DNA from: Flavobacterium sp. MC2016-06
GTDB lineage: Bacteria > Bacteroidota > Bacteroidia > Flavobacteriales > Flavobacteriaceae
Assembly: GCF_009711165.2 (NCBI RefSeq)
Contig: NZ_WMID02000003.1
Coordinates: 1 to 64,000, forward strand
DNA: 64,000 nt
Direction: 5' to 3'
Below, in pieces: positions 42,102 to 51,073 of this stretch; positions within the stretch are counted from its first letter, which is position 1, and each line of letters opens with the position of its first letter. The notes under the pieces were generated by a model, which made no database searches, was not told the DNA's origin, and worked only from the letters and a program-made list of their open reading frames with translations. The position numbers were made by a program, and so were the translations under genes.

Positions 42102-43172
42102 TTACTGCACTTTTACAGTCCAGCCAAAAGTATCTTCAGAAAGTTTATTTTGTAAACTTGTTAGTTTTTCTTTTAAAAGAGAAGCATAAGAATCCTCAAT
42201 TGGAGTCATTTCATAATACTGCTCTTGGTAAGAGAAACCTTTAATCACACTAATTACAGCAGCAGTTCCTGCTCCAAAAATTTCTTTTAAAGATCCGTTT
42301 TTAGCAGCTTCTACTAATTCTGAAACAATAACTGGACGAACATCTACATTAAGACCTTCTTTTTTAGCCATTTCGATCAAACTTTTTCTAGTAATACCAT
42401 CCAAAATTCTTTCGCTAGTTGGTGCAGTCAATAAAGTATCATTTATTCTAAAAAATACATTCATTGTTCCAGCTTCTTCTAGTTTAGTGTGCGTAGCATC
42501 ATCTGTCCAGATAACTTGTTGAAAACCGTCTTTGTTAGCCAAGTTAGTTGGGTAAAATTGCGCAGCGTAATTTCCAGCCGCTTTTGCAGCACCAATTCCA
42601 CCGTTTGCAGCTCTACTATAGTGTTCAGCAATAATTACTTTTACTTCACCAGCATAATACGATTTAGCAGGAGAAAGTAAAATCATAAATTTATATTCGT
42701 CAGAAGGATTAGCAACAACGCCAGCACCAGTTGCGATCATAAAAGGGCGAATGTACATACTGCTTCCGTTTCCTTTTTGAACCCAGTCTTTGTCTAGTTT
42801 TAATAACTCATTCAAACCATCCATAAAAACTGACTCAGGAACTTCTGGCATAGCCATTCTCACTGCAGAACTGTTAAAACGTTTGTAGTTTTCATCTGGT
42901 CTAAACAGCCAAACATCATTATTGTCATCCTTGTAAGCTTTCATTCCCTCAAAAATAGCTTGTCCGTAATGAAAGACTTTTGAAGAAGGATCCATTAAAA
43001 TAGGAGCATAAGGCTTAATGACAGGATTTTGCCATTGGCCGTTTTTATAATCACATTCTAATAAATGGTCTGTAAAAACAGCACCAAAGCTTAAATTTTC
43101 AAAGTCAACTTCGTTTATTTTAGTCGAAGAAGCTTTCAAGATTTCAATTTTGCTTGTTTGAGTTGTAAGCAT
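42102..43172 (-). CDS. ilvE: Branched-chain amino acid aminotransferase
   Basis: The 356-residue protein is the size of the longer, eukaryote-like BCAT class. The substrate and PLP regions are present: FHYGQAIFEGMKAYK near 66, SMYIRPFMIATGAGV near 138, and IGAAKAAGNYAAQFYPTN near 190 with the PLP lysine region. It also has the TMNVFF segment and ERILDGITRKSLIEMAK. It catalyses the last step of leucine, isoleucine and valine synthesis and the first step of their breakdown. It is monocistronic. Confidence 0.94.
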   Translation of the reverse strand: MLTTQTSKIEILKASSTKINEVDFENLSFGAVFTDHLLECDYKNGQWQNPVIKPYAPILMDPSSKVFHYGQAIFEGMKAYKDDNNDVWLFRPDENYKRFNSSAVRMAMPEVPESVFMDGLNELLKLDKDWVQKGNGSSMYIRPFMIATGAGVVANPSDEYKFMILLSPAKSYYAGEVKVIIAEHYSRAANGGIGAAKAAGNYAAQFYPTNLANKDGFQQVIWTDDATHTKLEEAGTMNVFFRINDTLLTAPTSERILDGITRKSLIEMAKKEGLNVDVRPVIVSELVEAAKNGSLKEIFGAGTAAVISVIKGFSYQEQYYEMTPIEDSYASLLKEKLTSLQNKLSEDTFGWTVKVQ

Positions 43173-43480
43173 AGTAATATAAGTTTTTTACGAAATTTCA
43201 TGGCTGTAGAAAAGGTCTAAAGCGATGATTTGGTGTTAAATAGAATTTATTGAATGCAAAATTACGTAAAAATATATAATTTGCTTGGTAAAAGTGCATT
43301 ATTTACGCCTGTTAACTGAGATTTATTTATCTTATAATAAAGTCAAATAATTCGCTTGTTTTTATAGAGAATTTACGAAAAAAGAGTCAATTTTTAAGGC
43401 TTTACGCATTTGTTTTGACTAAATTTGACTCGTAAAAAGGCTTGAAAACCAATAAAATCAGGCAATTAATTTCTAAAAAA
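43173..43480. other. Divergent intergenic region of ilvE and mnmD
   Basis: On the minus strand 43257-43264 reads TAATTTTG (TAnnTTTG), a candidate -7 element for ilvE with an 84-bp leader. No promoter is clear for the plus-strand gene. No gene or hairpin is seen. Confidence 0.45.
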
Positions 43481-44146
43481 GTGAAAAGAGAAATAATTAA
43501 AACGCTAGATGGTTCAACAACAATTCATTTGCAGGAATGGGATGAATGTTATCATTCTAAACATGGAGCAATTCAGGAAGCCAAACATGTATTTATAAAA
43601 AACGGACTTTCGTTATTTGAAGATAAACCGGTGAGTATTTTAGAAATTGGTTTTGGAACTGGTTTAAATGCTTTTATTACTTTTTTAGAATCAGAAACCA
43701 AAAAACAGCCAATAGATTATGTTGGAGTAGAAGCATACCCAATTGGGGCTGATGAGGTTTTAGAAATGAATTATGTGGAAGAATTAAACGCTGTTCTATA
43801 TAAGGACGTCTTTAAAAAGATGCACGAATGTGAATGGAATGAGAAAACGGTGATTAATTCTAATTTTTCGTTAACCAAAAGAAAACAATTTTTTGATGAA
43901 ATCGACGATTTTGAAATTTTTGATTTGATTTACTTTGATGCCTTCGGATATCGGGTACAGCCAGAGTTATGGAGCACCGAAATTTTTCAGAAAATGTACA
44001 ATAGTTTAAAACCTAATGGCGTTTTGGTAACCTACGCTGCGCGCGGAGTTGTTAAGAGGAGTATGATTTCGGTTGGATTTACGGTCGAGAAATTGGCAGG
44101 ACCTCCTGGCAAGCGAGAGATGTTTCGTGCCTTTAAAAAGGTTTAA
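43481..44146 (+). CDS. mnmD: tRNA 5-methylaminomethyl-2-thiouridine methyltransferase, stand-alone
   Basis: The protein has the MnmD N-terminus KREIIKTLDGSTTIHLQEW and the tag CYHSKHGAIQEAKHVFI. A SAM motif ILEIGFGTGLNAF lies near 52, and LIYFDAFGYRVQPELWS later on holds the catalytic Asp. The E. coli enzyme MnmC fuses this domain to an oxidase; here it stands alone. The frame opens at a TTG at 43442 just after a stop, but I choose the GTG at 43481 because family members normally begin at KREIIKT. That gives 221 residues. Confidence 0.85.
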   Translation: MKREIIKTLDGSTTIHLQEWDECYHSKHGAIQEAKHVFIKNGLSLFEDKPVSILEIGFGTGLNAFITFLESETKKQPIDYVGVEAYPIGADEVLEMNYVEELNAVLYKDVFKKMHECEWNEKTVINSNFSLTKRKQFFDEIDDFEIFDLIYFDAFGYRVQPELWSTEIFQKMYNSLKPNGVLVTYAARGVVKRSMISVGFTVEKLAGPPGKREMFRAFKKV

Positions 44147-44312
44147 ATGAGTTGTTTAGAATGATTCTATATTGATGTATGTGTTTTAAGAAAACGTATT
44201 CGTTGCTAAAGTTTTTAAAAAAATAAGTTAAAATAAAACTTTATGTGTGATATTTGTTTACTTTTGGTGCGAGTTTAGAAATATAGATAACCCCCAAAAA
44301 TCTTATTTTATT

Positions 44313-44510
44313 ATGTCAAAAATGATGTTTGATTACACGAAATCAATACTTGAGAGAGTAAGTTTCGATCCGGTACTTTTCTGCAAAGAGCTAGAAAAAG
44401 CTATCAAAACGCTATTACCATACGAAATGGAACAATTGCAAGAATGGTTACTAAATTTCATTATTGAAAAACCAGAATTAAAACAAAGTTTACTACTGAT
44501 TAAAGTATAA
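44313..44510 (+). CDS. Small conserved hypothetical protein
   Basis: The 65-residue protein starts at the ATG at 44313 (MSKMMFDYTKSILERV) and is helical and soluble. The phrase SFDPVLFCKELEKAIKTLLP followed by EMEQLQEWLLNFI looks like a compact three-helix protein. I recall similar short proteins across Flavobacteriaceae but no function. It has its own terminator immediately downstream. Confidence 0.75.
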   Translation: MSKMMFDYTKSILERVSFDPVLFCKELEKAIKTLLPYEMEQLQEWLLNFIIEKPELKQSLLLIKV

Positions 44511-44538
44511 AAAAAGGAGCCAAATTGGCTCCTTTTTT
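44510..44538. terminator. Bidirectional terminator between the small gene and oxyR
   Basis: AAAAAAGGAGCCA (44510-44522) pairs with TGGCTCCTTTTTT (44526-44538) around a three-base loop. Confidence 0.85.
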
Positions 44539-44539
44539 A

Positions 44540-45484
44540 TTATGCTTTCTTTTGCAGTGGACTAATGATTTGAACATTCTGAAAAACAATTGCTCCTTTT
44601 ACAACTCCGGCGATTGTAGATCTGAGGGCGTCAATGATTTGCATTTTTAATTCGCTTTTAGGGTAAATTAAACTTACCTCACGAGCTGGCTTCGGTTCCT
44701 TAAAGTTGCGTAGTTTTAGTTTGTCGGACTCTTTTAAGTCTAAGGTGTGCAAGTACGGAAGTAACGTTGTACCAAGGCCTTCGTCTGCTAATTTTATAAG
44801 CGTTTCAAAACTGCCGCTTTGTATCTGGAAATTGTTTTGATCAACGTCTGAGCCATTTTTACACAAATTTAAAATGCCATCTCTAAAACAGTGACCGTCT
44901 TGTAAAAGTAAAATTTCATTCAGATTTAAGTCAGCAACCTCAATTTCTTCTTTCTGAAAACTAGCGTGGTGTTCTGGTATATAAGCCACAAAAGGCTCAA
45001 AATACAAAACAATCTCTTTTATTTTTTCGTCTTCAAGCGGCGTTGCAGCAATTGCAGCGTCAAGATGACCATTCTTTAATTTTAGAATTATTTCGTCTGT
45101 ATTAAGCTCTTCAATTAAAAGTTTAACTTTTGGATACTTCTTAATAAAGTTGTTTAAAAACATTGGTAAAAGCGTAGGCATGATCGTTGGGATAATCCCT
45201 AAACGGAATTCTCCACCAATAAAACCCTTTTGCTGTTCTACAATATCTTTAATTCTATCGGCTTCGTTTACGATATTTTTGGCTTGATTTACAATCTTTT
45301 GCCCAATATCTGTAAGCTGAATAGGTTTTTTGCTTCTATCGAAAATTAAAATATTAAGTTCTTCTTCAATTTTTTGAATCTGCATACTTAAAGTAGGCTG
45401 TGTAACAAAACACTTTTCGGCAGCAAGAGTAAAATTTTTATGTTCGGCAACAGCTAACACATATTGTAATTGAGTTATCGTCAT
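44540..45484 (-). CDS. oxyR: LysR-type peroxide sensor OxyR
   Basis: The 314-residue protein has an N-terminal winged HTH (about 1-60; NFTLAAEKCFVTQPTLSMQI) and a substrate-like domain. Cys199 in DGHCFRD and Cys208 in ILNLCKN fall at the same positions and spacing as the redox pair of E. coli OxyR, so peroxide sensing by disulfide formation is expected. It is divergent from dps, with 107 bp between the start codons, which points to dps as a target and to autoregulation. katE and sodC elsewhere in the window could also be targets. Confidence 0.93.
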   Translation of the reverse strand: MTITQLQYVLAVAEHKNFTLAAEKCFVTQPTLSMQIQKIEEELNILIFDRSKKPIQLTDIGQKIVNQAKNIVNEADRIKDIVEQQKGFIGGEFRLGIIPTIMPTLLPMFLNNFIKKYPKVKLLIEELNTDEIILKLKNGHLDAAIAATPLEDEKIKEIVLYFEPFVAYIPEHHASFQKEEIEVADLNLNEILLLQDGHCFRDGILNLCKNGSDVDQNNFQIQSGSFETLIKLADEGLGTTLLPYLHTLDLKESDKLKLRNFKEPKPAREVSLIYPKSELKMQIIDALRSTIAGVVKGAIVFQNVQIISPLQKKA

Positions 45485-45504
45485 ATTGATAGTAATTTTT
45501 GATG

Positions 45505-45564
45505 CAAAAATAAGAAAATATAATTTTTGTTTATATAAAAATTAAACAACTTACTTTAAATTTG
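45505..45564. promoter_or_regulatory. Divergent oxyR-dps promoter region
   Basis: For dps, TAAATTTG at 45557-45564 matches TAnnTTTG 27 bp upstream of its ATG. For oxyR, the minus strand reads TATTTTTG at 45512-45505. An OxyR operator should lie in this interval, but I cannot point to a certain site. Confidence 0.45.
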
Positions 45565-45591
45565 TAGTAAATTAGTGTAAAATTGAAGATT

Positions 45592-46071
45592 ATGAAAACA
45601 AATATTTTAGGATTACCTGTAAAAGAGTCAGAATTATTAGTAAAAGAATTAAATGTATTATTAGCCAATTTTCAGGTGTATTACCAAAACTTAAGAGGAA
45701 TTCATTGGAATATTCGTGGTAAACGTTTCTTTGATCTGCATGTAAAATTTGAAGAATTATATACAGATTCGCAGTTAAAAATTGATATGATTGCCGAAAG
45801 AGTTTTAACAATAGGAGGAACACCGCTGCATACTTTTGAAGATTACATTAAAAACAACAAATTAACGGTTGGAAAAAATATCTCAAACGATGAAAAAGCA
45901 GTGCAGTTAATTGTCCATTCTTTATCTGATTTATTAAAAATTGAGCGAGAAATTCTAAATAAATCTGGCGAAATCAACGACGAAGGGACAAATTCTATGA
46001 TGAGTGACTTCATTGCAGAGCAGGAAAAGACCATTTGGATGATGAATGCTTGGCTTGAAGAATCGTTGTAA
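45592..46071 (+). CDS. dps: Dps-family DNA-binding ferritin-like protein
   Basis: The 159-residue protein starts at the ATG at 45592. The ferroxidase site is in HWNIRG (His38), FFDLHVKFEELY (His50) and KIDMIAER (Asp65, Glu69). There is no long basic N-terminal tail; DNA binding, if any, is by other surfaces. Dps oxidises iron with peroxide and stores it, protecting DNA. Expression is likely controlled by the divergent oxyR. Confidence 0.94.
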   Translation: MKTNILGLPVKESELLVKELNVLLANFQVYYQNLRGIHWNIRGKRFFDLHVKFEELYTDSQLKIDMIAERVLTIGGTPLHTFEDYIKNNKLTVGKNISNDEKAVQLIVHSLSDLLKIEREILNKSGEINDEGTNSMMSDFIAEQEKTIWMMNAWLEESL

Positions 46072-46092
46072 AGCGTTTAAAATAAGTAAATT

Positions 46093-46128
46093 AAAAACAG
46101 AATAGTAGTATTTTACTATTCTGTTTTT
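46093..46128 (+). terminator. Terminator after dps
   Basis: AAAAACAGAATAGTA (46093-46107) pairs with TACTATTCTGTTTTT (46114-46128), followed by T residues. Confidence 0.8.
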
Positions 46129-46204
46129 TTATTAATGTTAAATTTCTATAAAATTTTTAGGCTTCTCGCTTTGATTTTATTCCTTTAACACTATTTTTGC
46201 GTCA

Positions 46205-46489
46205 ATGAAATTAATCGCTCGCATATTATTATTCATATTTATTGCTTTCTTATCAACGCCTACAATTGTAACGATGATGAAGAAGAGCAATGATACGTCT
46301 ATGTTTTTCAGTTTTTCTGAAGAAGAGCATTCTCATAAAGAACTTAAAGCGGCTGTTTATCCTCAAATATTTCAGCACGATTTTATTGTACCAGTGTACA
46401 TTGAATCTAAAGTAATATTATCTGAAAATATCGTAAAACTAGATAATATTTCTCCGAGCATATTTGCTCCACCTCCAAACTTGGCATAA
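46205..46489 (+). CDS. Small exported or membrane-anchored protein upstream of SulP
   Basis: The 94-residue protein has an N-terminal hydrophobic helix (LIARILLFIFIAFLSTPTIV), then FSFSEEEHSHKELKAAVYP and a C-terminal IFAPPPNLA. It starts at the only ATG in range. I do not recognise a function. It is 78 bp upstream of the SulP gene in the same direction, so a link to that transporter is possible. His and Glu residues in the EEEHSHKE stretch could bind metal, which is a guess. Confidence 0.6.
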   Translation: MKLIARILLFIFIAFLSTPTIVTMMKKSNDTSMFFSFSEEEHSHKELKAAVYPQIFQHDFIVPVYIESKVILSENIVKLDNISPSIFAPPPNLA

Positions 46490-46567
46490 TACTTCCGATT
46501 ATTTTAAACTACCTGTATTTGTTCTAAATGCAGCAGATCTTTAATGTATCATTTTTAGTATTGTATT

Positions 46568-48217
46568 ATGACAAAAAAAATCAATCTTTTTGCCAACCTT
46601 AAGTCTGACTTTGCTTCAGGTTTAGTGGTTTTCTTGGTGGCTCTTCCGTTGTGTTTAGGAATTGCAATGGCTTCTGGCGCACCTTTATTTTCTGGAATTA
46701 TCGCAGGTGTTATTGGCGGTATTGTGGTAGGTTATTTAAGCCAGTCGCATATTAGTGTTTCTGGACCAGCAGCTGGTTTAACAGCTATTATTTTAACCGC
46801 TATTACTGATCTTGGCGCTTTCGATGTATTTTTAATGTCTGTTTTTATAGCTGGATTAATTCAGTTAGCATTAGGATTTTTAAAAGCCGGAAGTATCTCA
46901 AATTACTTTCCAACAAATGTAATTGAAGGAATGTTAGCTGGTATTGGTATCATTATTATATTAAAGCAATTGCCACACGCTTTTGGTTATGATGCCGATT
47001 TTGAAGGCGATCAAGCTTTTATTCAAAACGACGGAACGAATACTTTTTCGTTTTTATTCGATATCTTAAATCATATTAAATTAGGAGCAGTTGTAATCTC
47101 TTTAATTTCATTGGTAATATTGATTTCTTGGGATAAAATTTCATTTTTAAAGAACTTAAAACTCGTTCCAGGGGCACTTGTTGCAGTTGTAGCCGGAGTA
47201 GTTTTAAATGAAATATTTACTGCTACAGGAAGTTCATTGGCCATTGCAAAAGATCATTTGGTTTCTTTACCAGTTCCACAGTCTTTTGATGAATTTAAAT
47301 CGATTCTTATATTGCCAAATTTTGCTGCAGTAACAAATCCGCAGGTTTGGGTTGTGGGACTTACAATTGCTATTGTAGCTTCTATCGAAACATTATTATG
47401 TATTGAAGCAGCTGATAGAATGGACGTTCAAAAACGTTACACCAATACAAACGTTGAGCTTAGAGCACAGGGAATTGGTAATATTGTAAGCTCTCTTTTA
47501 GGAGGTTTACCCATGACTTCTGTTGTAGTGAGATCATCTGCAAACAATAATGCTGGAGCAAAATCTAAAATGTCTGCCATTATTCATGGTGTACTTTTAT
47601 TGATAAGTGTTTTAGCAATTCCAACGATTTTAAATAAAATTCCGTTGGCAACATTAGCAACAGTATTGATTTTAGTTGGATACAAACTGGCAAAACCGGC
47701 AACATTCTTCCATTTTTGGGAAAAAGGAAAATACCAATTCATACCATTTATCGCAACTTTAGTATTTGTAGTAGCTACAGATTTACTTAAAGGAGTCGCT
47801 TTAGGAATTATTATTAGTATCATTTTTGTCTTAAGAGGAAACTTAAAAAGAGCCTACAGCTTTAAAAAAGAACAATACGAAGATGGAGATGTTATTCATA
47901 TCGATTTAGCGCAGGAAGTTTCATTTTTGAATAAAGCAGCGATTAAATTGACATTAAATGAAATTCCAGAAAACTCTAAAGTCATTATCAATGCACATGA
48001 TACAGAGTATATTGCACATGATGTGTTGGATTTGATTCGTGAATTTAAAGAAACCAGAGCCATTGATGCAAACATCAAAGTAAAACTTAAAGGTTTTAAA
48101 GCAGCTTACGAATTAGAAAATTCACCAGAGATTAATAACCACGTGTCAATTGAGCATTATTATGATGTTGCAAAAAGAGCGCTGGTGAAGAAAGAACAAG
48201 TAAAAGAAAAATTTTAA
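46568..48217 (+). CDS. SulP family inorganic anion transporter with STAS domain
   Basis: The 549-residue protein has 10-12 membrane segments (about 20-420). The SulP signature is PLCLGIAMASGAPLFSGIIAG, and AAGLTAIILTAITDLG, AIVASIETLLCIEAADRMD and LLGGLPMTSVVVRSSANNNAG follow. The C-terminus (about 440-545) is a short STAS-like domain. The next gene is a beta-carbonic anhydrase. SulP members of this class linked to carbonic anhydrase are often sodium-bicarbonate symporters, so bicarbonate is my preferred substrate over sulfate. Confidence 0.9.
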   Translation: MTKKINLFANLKSDFASGLVVFLVALPLCLGIAMASGAPLFSGIIAGVIGGIVVGYLSQSHISVSGPAAGLTAIILTAITDLGAFDVFLMSVFIAGLIQLALGFLKAGSISNYFPTNVIEGMLAGIGIIIILKQLPHAFGYDADFEGDQAFIQNDGTNTFSFLFDILNHIKLGAVVISLISLVILISWDKISFLKNLKLVPGALVAVVAGVVLNEIFTATGSSLAIAKDHLVSLPVPQSFDEFKSILILPNFAAVTNPQVWVVGLTIAIVASIETLLCIEAADRMDVQKRYTNTNVELRAQGIGNIVSSLLGGLPMTSVVVRSSANNNAGAKSKMSAIIHGVLLLISVLAIPTILNKIPLATLATVLILVGYKLAKPATFFHFWEKGKYQFIPFIATLVFVVATDLLKGVALGIIISIIFVLRGNLKRAYSFKKEQYEDGDVIHIDLAQEVSFLNKAAIKLTLNEIPENSKVIINAHDTEYIAHDVLDLIREFKETRAIDANIKVKLKGFKAAYELENSPEINNHVSIEHYYDVAKRALVKKEQVKEKF

Positions 48218-48289
48218 AACAAATTAATAAAATTAAGGTATTTCTATAGCTTGAGAAATATCAAAATTTAGGTAACTTTACATTAAAGT

Positions 48290-48297
48290 TATTTTTG
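48290..48297 (+). promoter_or_regulatory. Candidate -7 element for the carbonic anhydrase gene
   Basis: TATTTTTG (TAnnTTTG) lies 45 bp upstream of the ATG at 48343, so the anhydrase may have its own promoter in addition to read-through from the SulP gene. Confidence 0.35.
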
Positions 48298-48342
48298 ATA
48301 TGTTTAATCATGTAGAAATACCATTCAAAAAAAAGAAAAAAA

Positions 48343-48978
48343 ATGAGAGAGTTTTATAAGCAGTTATTAGAAAACAATAAACAATGGGTAGAAAAATCAT
48401 TAGCATTAGACCCAAATTATTTTGCAGATTTAGCAAAAGGACAAACACCGCCATTATTATGGATTGGATGTTCTGACAGCCGTGTTCCTGCAAACGAAAT
48501 TGTTGGTGCTAAACCAGGAGAAGTTTTTGTACACAGAAACATTGCCAATATGGTTGTTCACTCTGATATGAATATGTTGAGCGTTTTAGATTACGCGGTA
48601 AACGTATTAAAAGTAAAACACGTTATTGTCTGCGGACATTATGGCTGTGGTGGTGTAAAAGCGGCTATGGGGAATCAATCGGTTGGAATTATTGACAACT
48701 GGATTCGTCATATTAAAGATGAATACCGTCTGCACGATAAATATTTAAATTCGATTCAAGATGAAACAGAGCGTTTTAATGCTTTTGTTGAAATCAATGC
48801 TAAAGAGCAAGTTTACAATTTAGCTAAAACATCTATTGTACAAGGAGCTTGGAAAAATGGTCAAGACTTAATGCTTCACGGATGGGTTTACGGTTTAAAT
48901 TCTGGTTTTGTTACCGATTTGAATGTAAACATTGCGTCGAACGACGAACTTGATGAAGTTTACCAATTAGATCTATAA
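48343..48978 (+). CDS. can: Beta-class carbonic anhydrase
   Basis: The 211-residue protein has the zinc ligands in IGCSDSRVPANEI (Cys, with the Asp-Arg dyad) and VCGHYGCGGVKAA (His and Cys). EVFVHRNIANMV is also conserved. It interconverts carbon dioxide and bicarbonate in the cytoplasm. It follows the SulP transporter by 125 bp and ends at a bidirectional terminator. Pairing with SulP suggests inorganic carbon supply for carboxylases or pH balance. Confidence 0.95.
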   Translation: MREFYKQLLENNKQWVEKSLALDPNYFADLAKGQTPPLLWIGCSDSRVPANEIVGAKPGEVFVHRNIANMVVHSDMNMLSVLDYAVNVLKVKHVIVCGHYGCGGVKAAMGNQSVGIIDNWIRHIKDEYRLHDKYLNSIQDETERFNAFVEINAKEQVYNLAKTSIVQGAWKNGQDLMLHGWVYGLNSGFVTDLNVNIASNDELDEVYQLDL

Positions 48979-48983
48979 AAAAG

Positions 48984-49008
48984 AAAATCGCCCCAAAAGG
49001 GCGATTTT
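48984..49008. terminator. Bidirectional terminator after the carbonic anhydrase gene
   Basis: AAAATCGCCC (48984-48993) pairs with GGGCGATTTT (48999-49008), flanked by A and T runs. Confidence 0.85.
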
Positions 49009-49010
49009 TT

Positions 49011-50213
49011 TTATTCGTTTTCGTCTAGATTTTCATTAAAAGCCGAAGGTAACATCGTTGGGATAAACTTAATTAAAATAGGCAGTAATAAACTGCCGCC
49101 CGGAAGTAAAAATATAGTCAGCGATGGGATTGTTTTACAGATATCTAAAAGTTGTTTTTTTACTTTTTTCTTTTCCTTAGCATCCAAGTCTCTCGTAGTA
49201 GAATAAGCCAAAAGAACAACCAATTCTTTACTTTGCATAATTTCCTTTACCAATCTGTTTTTGTTTCTTATAATCAGTTTTACAACACTGTGCGTCATTT
49301 GATCGTAAAAATGTTTTACAGGATTTGAGTAATTAAAATACGGAATCTTCTTTTTGTGTGTCGTTATAAAATCATTAGTAGTGTCTATACTTTGAGTTAC
49401 AAAATCATCTTTAACACCCATCATAGAACCCAGAGAATATAAAAAATATGCCTCTTCGTTTTCTACAACACCGTCACTCCATAATGCCATTCCAGCCATA
49501 TCAATCAAATAATATTGCTCAAGTTTGTTGCTGAAATAACTTAATTGTAAAGTCTCTAAAGTATCTACAGTAACCTTAGAGAATTTTGAATATCGAATAG
49601 AAGCTTCAAAAAGTTTAATCAATAAATCGTCGTGCTGTGATTTTGCAGTTTTAGTTTTTAAAGCTAAAGCCACAATACCAAGTACCGTTTCTTCAATTCT
49701 TTTTAAATACTTTTCTGGAATTTCGCCATGCTCTAGATATTGTCTAAAAGCCAAAACATCAATAAACAATAATGCATTGGTTACTAAGTGAGAGAAGTTT
49801 TTACTAATGATACTGTCATTAGTTTGTACTCTTTCATCTATTATATTTTCTAAAGAAAGGGAAGGAGAATCTTTTGGCAGTAAAATTTTAAACAAACTAA
49901 ATCCTTCTGGATTCATTTCTTTGTAAAACTTTAATACTTCTGTGATGAAATTATTAGGTTCTGAACTTCTTTTTTCTAAACAGAAAACATTGTATAAAGT
50001 GTTTAAAAGTGCAATTTTAGAAATTTCAGTTTTAAACCAGCCTTTTATGGGAATTGGAATTTGAGAATCAATAGTTATGATATGCCCATAGATAAAACCA
50101 GTTTCTCTTACTTTATAATAAAAAGAATCTGTAGTCTCAAAAGGAATAGCTTCTGAAAATTTTTGCTCGCTAAAAAACTTATCTATCCAGCCTGGTGCAG
50201 ATGGGTTAATCAT
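49011..50213 (-). CDS. LETM1-related protein with TerB-like middle region
   Basis: The 400-residue protein has no signal peptide. The middle (about 235-290; YYLIDMAGMALWSDGVVENE) resembles a TerB-type acidic helical domain. The C-terminal 60 residues (KKKVKKQLLDICKTIPSLTI, then FLLPGGSLLLPILIKFIPTM) match the hydrophobic hallmark of LETM1 proteins. I recall that related Flavobacteriaceae proteins are annotated as LETM1-related and biofilm-associated. Mitochondrial LETM1 handles cation/proton exchange; that activity is not shown for bacterial relatives. Overall function unknown. Confidence 0.75.
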   Translation of the reverse strand: MINPSAPGWIDKFFSEQKFSEAIPFETTDSFYYKVRETGFIYGHIITIDSQIPIPIKGWFKTEISKIALLNTLYNVFCLEKRSSEPNNFITEVLKFYKEMNPEGFSLFKILLPKDSPSLSLENIIDERVQTNDSIISKNFSHLVTNALLFIDVLAFRQYLEHGEIPEKYLKRIEETVLGIVALALKTKTAKSQHDDLLIKLFEASIRYSKFSKVTVDTLETLQLSYFSNKLEQYYLIDMAGMALWSDGVVENEEAYFLYSLGSMMGVKDDFVTQSIDTTNDFITTHKKKIPYFNYSNPVKHFYDQMTHSVVKLIIRNKNRLVKEIMQSKELVVLLAYSTTRDLDAKEKKKVKKQLLDICKTIPSLTIFLLPGGSLLLPILIKFIPTMLPSAFNENLDENE

Positions 50214-50275
50214 TAACTTTAATTTGATGCTGCAAAGCTATATCTTTTTCTCGTTTTACGACAGAATTTAAAATA

Positions 50276-50313
50276 AATAACCACTAAATTTTGTGAAAAA
50301 AGTAGTGGTTATT
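50276..50313 (-). terminator. Terminator after sodC
   Basis: AATAACCACTA (50276-50286) pairs with TAGTGGTTATT (50303-50313), 20 bp beyond the sodC stop. Confidence 0.65.
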
Positions 50314-50332
50314 CAATTTTGTTGTATTTTTT

Positions 50333-50860
50333 TTATTTAATGATTCCTGCACAGGCAACTCGACCACCTGCATTACCCGTAGGCTGTGTTGTAAAATCAT
50401 CGGTACCTTGGTGTACAATTAAACCTTTACCTAAAATGTTTTTAGTCTCATCTTGACATCCTATACACCATTCGTCAGTAGTCAAAGTTATAGTTCCGTT
50501 ACCTTTTGCATCAGCAGTAAAGTTTCCTATATCACCTTTATGATATTCAGCACTTCCCCATTTTCCGTGTTTTTTAAAGGTAGGATTCCAGTGTCCGCCA
50601 GCAGAACTTCCATCGGCAGCAGTACAATCTGCTTTTTCATGAATGTGGATAGCGTGAACTCCAGGCTGCAAACCAGTTATTTTTGCAACAAAGGTAACTT
50701 TACCATTTTTTTCGGTAAAACTTGCAGTTCCAGCAACAGTACTATTGCTTTTTGGCTCTAAAGCAACCGTTAAAGTTTTGGCATCATTGGATTTTGTATT
50801 GGTCTTACAGCCAATAACTAAAGCTGTAATTATAGCGAAAGAAACGATCAATTTTTTCAT
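50333..50860 (-). CDS. sodC: Cu/Zn superoxide dismutase lipoprotein
   Basis: The 175-residue protein starts at the ATG at 50860 (MKKLIVSFAIITALVIGC); another ATG four codons upstream only adds MPTY. Cys18 is the lipobox cysteine. Metal-site sequences are HAIHIHEKADC (Cu His pair), SAGGHWNP, HKGDIGNF and, near the end, NAGGRVACAGII with the structural Cys and active-site Arg. It removes superoxide in the periplasm, anchored to a membrane. Confidence 0.94.
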   Translation of the reverse strand: MKKLIVSFAIITALVIGCKTNTKSNDAKTLTVALEPKSNSTVAGTASFTEKNGKVTFVAKITGLQPGVHAIHIHEKADCTAADGSSAGGHWNPTFKKHGKWGSAEYHKGDIGNFTADAKGNGTITLTTDEWCIGCQDETKNILGKGLIVHQGTDDFTTQPTGNAGGRVACAGIIK

Positions 50861-51073
50861 ATATGTGGGCATTTAAATTAAAGATTAAGTAAATTTAACA
50901 TAAATATTCGGAATAGTCTGGGCTCAAAAGTTAAAAAAAAGTCAAACTATTTAGCATAATTTAAGTTGTGTTTGAGAACAGAACCCAAAAATATTGTTTA
51001 AATTCGTATAGGTTTTAACGATAATTTTCTGAAATCAAGTTTTATAACTCATTAAAATTTAATACTTAACGTT

